Source of the DNA: Palaemon carinicauda
Taxonomy: Eukaryota; Arthropoda; Malacostraca; Decapoda; Palaemonidae
DNA length: 64,000 nt
Direction of reading: 5' to 3'
Assembly (NCBI RefSeq): GCF_036898095.1
Contig: NC_090763.1
Location: 54,880,383-54,944,382, forward strand
In this document: positions 61,327-64,000 of the stretch, one piece after another
Numbering within the stretch: the stretch's first letter is position 1
How the letters are laid out: each line of letters starts with the position of its first letter
Notes under the pieces: generated by a model
Seen by the model: the letters and a program-made list of their open reading frames with translations, nothing else
Told to the model about the DNA's origin: nothing
The model's database searches: none
Translations under genes and position numbers: made by a program

Positions 61327-63202
61327 AGCGTATATATACAGTATATATACATCTATATATTGAATTTTGATCAATGGTCTTTATCCTTGACTAAGTCTCC
61401 TTCAAAAGGAATCCACTTAACATTAGTCATGACGGTTATCTCAAACTCACGAGGCGTCTACGTTTTAATATTTACCTATTTTCCCTTCCTCATAAATATC
61501 TAAATACTTGATGATTTTTCTTCTCTTATTTTTCTCATTCCAACTGACGTTCTCTCTTCGTTTTGTGCACCTTTTTGTATTCGTACTTTTCTTCTACTTT
61601 CATTCTATCTATCTCCTTAGTTCACTCTCACATCTTTATGTATATCCTGCGTTTCTTACAGAATGTTTCATTTCCTTAAGTTTTTTCTCTGGAAATTCAC
61701 AAATACTGCTACTCTTGGTTTTGCTTGCGCTCTTGTGAAATTTAATTCAAATTCTAATTCATTAATTTTTTTTTTTACAGATATTTACATATTTCTTTCA
61801 TTTATCAAATCAGAATTTTAGTAAAGATAACAGAATTATAATTTGAGATGGATACCTGTCATAATTTAAACCTATAAAAACCTGAGGAGTCTATAACAGA
61901 AGACCCATTATTTTTTTGTCTTTGGAGGGACGCCGATTGTAGTTTTTATATCTTTGAAAAGTATGACCCAGGAACAGGTATGAAATACGCCAATGTCACT
62001 TAATTAACAAGATCTAACTGCAAATCCTTCTTGCCAGCCGCCATCATTATTTAGATCAACGTTTAAATGGTAATTTTTATATCTATTTTCCCGAGAAAAA
62101 AAAATGATAGGTAGCCATATTTGTGACACATAACGTGAGTTAACTGTTTTAATCCCTCCACTAACAACTTTCATTTTGGGGGGACTCTGGATCACATTCA
62201 TGGGATTAAGAATTGACGATTTAAGAGGTCGCAAGTGTGTATAAAAACACGTTTCCAGAACCAAGTATTATACATTCGTTCAAACTAAATTTCCTTGCTA
62301 CGTGTGAAAAGGCAATCAGATAAATCAATATGTACGAGTGCAGTTGGAAATTCTGCTCAATTTACAACAGAAGTTTGCTCAAATCTTGGCTGTCATGAAA
62401 CAGGGTCATGTTTTCTTGCTTTTCTGTCAGAACTCGCACGTCAGCCCATTGAGTCATGTTCCAATATCATCGCTTCCAGACCCGAATTGATGTCAAAAGC
62501 ATCCGTGATTTCTGATGAATAAACAAAGGCAGAGCTTCTCACTGCAGTCCCACACGCGTTGAGCTTGAGAATATGGCTCTTGCTACGCAGTCAGTGATTG
62601 GTTCGATTAGAGGATTTCTAGACTAATCAGTGATTGGTTCGATTAGAGGATTTCTAGACCAATCAGTGTCGGCCCTCAACTCGAGAGGCTTATTCTCGAG
62701 CACGTCTCCAACGAACATGCTATTAATCCTACCGCTGCTACACATTCCTAGAGCTCTTTTAAGATGAGCAGAGTAGCTGCCGTAGAGCTAAAGTTGTTAT
62801 CTTATGCAAACTTGTAGTTATTAATATATATATGTTGTAAATATTGTTTGTCAAGGCACGAATCATAACATTAAATAAAAGTAAAAGATATTATGAGTTT
62901 TAGAGTGTTTGTAGAAAGAGAGAAAGGAAACTAATATTTGATTCTTTCATTGATCCCTCTCTCACTCTCTTTCTTCCCATAATGTGTTTGTGCGTGTAGA
63001 CAGGATAATATTAAATATTTAAAAATTATGAAAAGGTGGTTGAGTCAGCCTTCTTTCTCTTCGTCTCTTCTTAGAAGCCAAATTTGATGTCACACTTTTT
63101 TGAGTAAAGAATCACCCTCATTGGGCTGTGTTTTATTCAACCCTAAACTGAATGGAGACGAAATTTAAGTAAAATTTAGAACAGGAAATAAACTCAGAGT
63201 TA

Positions 63203-63206
<4 letters not shown>
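61324..63206. other. Intergenic-looking sequence, nothing firmly recognised
   Basis: Open frames at 62004-62264 (minus) and 62295-62522 (plus) overlap the most structured part but show no domain I can name. A low-complexity pyrimidine stretch occupies about 61500-61740. Confidence 0.5.
62556..62705. repeat. 36-bp duplication within an imperfect inverted repeat
   Basis: TCAGTGATTGGTTCGATTAG begins at 62591 and 62627, with a third partial at 62663. The block is bordered by imperfect inverted arms (GAGCTTGAGAATA and TATTCTCGAGCAC). ATTGGT/CCAAT motifs recur in it, so it could be a promoter element of an unseen neighbour or a small transposon. Confidence 0.5.

Positions 63207-63284
<78 letters not shown>
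63207..63284 (+). repeat. (AT)n microsatellite
   Basis: Pure (AT)n of about 39 units. Confidence 0.95.
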
Positions 63285-63288
<4 letters not shown>

Positions 63289-64000
63289 AATTTACTCCGC
63301 ATTACTCACTACATGTTATAAGAAAAGAAAATTTCATTTACGTCAGTGGTCACTTGGATGCGTTCGTTTTTACAAATATGCAGAATAAGAATATCAAACC
63401 AGAAAAGATATTACACATTAGGAAAACCATGAAGATCTAAAAGAAATAATCTCATTTGACAGAAGTTATATTACAATAAATTGTTGGTAAAATACAAATT
63501 AGACTTGTAAGAGTTCTAACTTCTAGTAAAATCAGCAGTCATACATGAACCATAAGAGGAAAAACATCCGCAGCAACAAATTCCATATCACTTCAGCAAG
63601 CAACAACGGCAAGGATATCTGTGAAAACAATACAAAAGTAATATTACAGCTAGTGCTTATTGTATTATAAATAAAAGGAACTTTACACCAAGATTCAGAG
63701 GAAAAATGCACAGCTAATAGGTTGGGAATTACTACATTGTTTTGTAAAATTTAGGATAGGCTTACATAAAGGTAGTGTTTGGTGGTAGGCTATAACCCCG
63801 CAATTTTCAAAACATAGCTAGTGTATCATAGAAAGAGTCACACAAGATAAATTGCGATTTTTTCTTAGTAAGTGACCACCTTTTGCAGCTGCTCAAGACA
63901 TATCCTAGGTGAGGTTAGGTTGGTTAGATTGTATGCATTTCATCTGTAAAACTATCCATGTTATGAAACTATCTTCATGTCTTTGCTATTGTAATTTTAA
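63285..64000. other. AT-rich right end, nothing recognised
   Basis: No exon-like frame. A GTGAGGTTAGGTTGGTTAG stretch near 63912 faintly recalls TTAGG repeats. Confidence 0.55.

Noticed and set aside
62004..62522. Minus- and plus-strand open frames of 86 and 75 residues
   Set aside because: No domain or motif is recognisable, composition is that of the surroundings, and there is no exon context; too weak to call.

Overview
The window is nuclear DNA of an animal, most likely a decapod crustacean. Reasons: exons are short and separated by large introns; (AT)n, (CT)n/(GA)n and (TAA)n microsatellites are extremely dense; and there are many fragments of retroposon families that I recognise from shrimp-type genomes (recognition from memory, so an inference). 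Nothing bacterial is present.

One gene can be supported, on the + strand. Seven exons (9357-9602, 12773-12976, 14420-14637, 20625-20826, 21886-22111, 26437-26593, 59900-59984) join in frame through GT-AG introns into the last 445 residues of a protein. It reads, in order: the tail of a RING finger, a complete B-box zinc finger, a coiled coil, a basic linker and a complete C-terminal cyclophilin (peptidyl-prolyl isomerase) domain. This is a TRIM/RBCC-cyclophilin fusion, the same layout as primate TRIMCyp, but here the cyclophilin part is split by three introns of different phases, so it is not a recent processed-cDNA insertion. The 5' exons (start codon, rest of the RING) are not visible and probably lie left of the window.

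Layout. 1-9356: no exon found; minisatellites, tRNA-derived SINE copies, TAA-tailed retroposons, (TTC)n and (AT)n tracts. 9357-26593: exons 1-6, with introns holding a 56-bp minisatellite, a truncated non-LTR retrotransposon and other dead retroelement pieces. 26594-59899: a single intron of 33.3 kb. It starts with retroposons, 28-, 29- and 31-bp-class minisatellites and a Tc1/mariner-like remnant, then holds about 26 kb (33179-59400) of one 59-62-bp tandem repeat with nested higher-order repeats. 59900-59984: last exon and stop, with a polyadenylation signal near 60250. 60300-64000: AT-rich DNA with no recognised gene.

A recurring theme is tandem duplication directly upstream of 3' splice sites (exons 2, 4, 6 and 7). 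The main points for follow-up are the TRIM-cyclophilin architecture, its unusual active-site residues, and a megasatellite-scale array placed between the penultimate and last coding exons.
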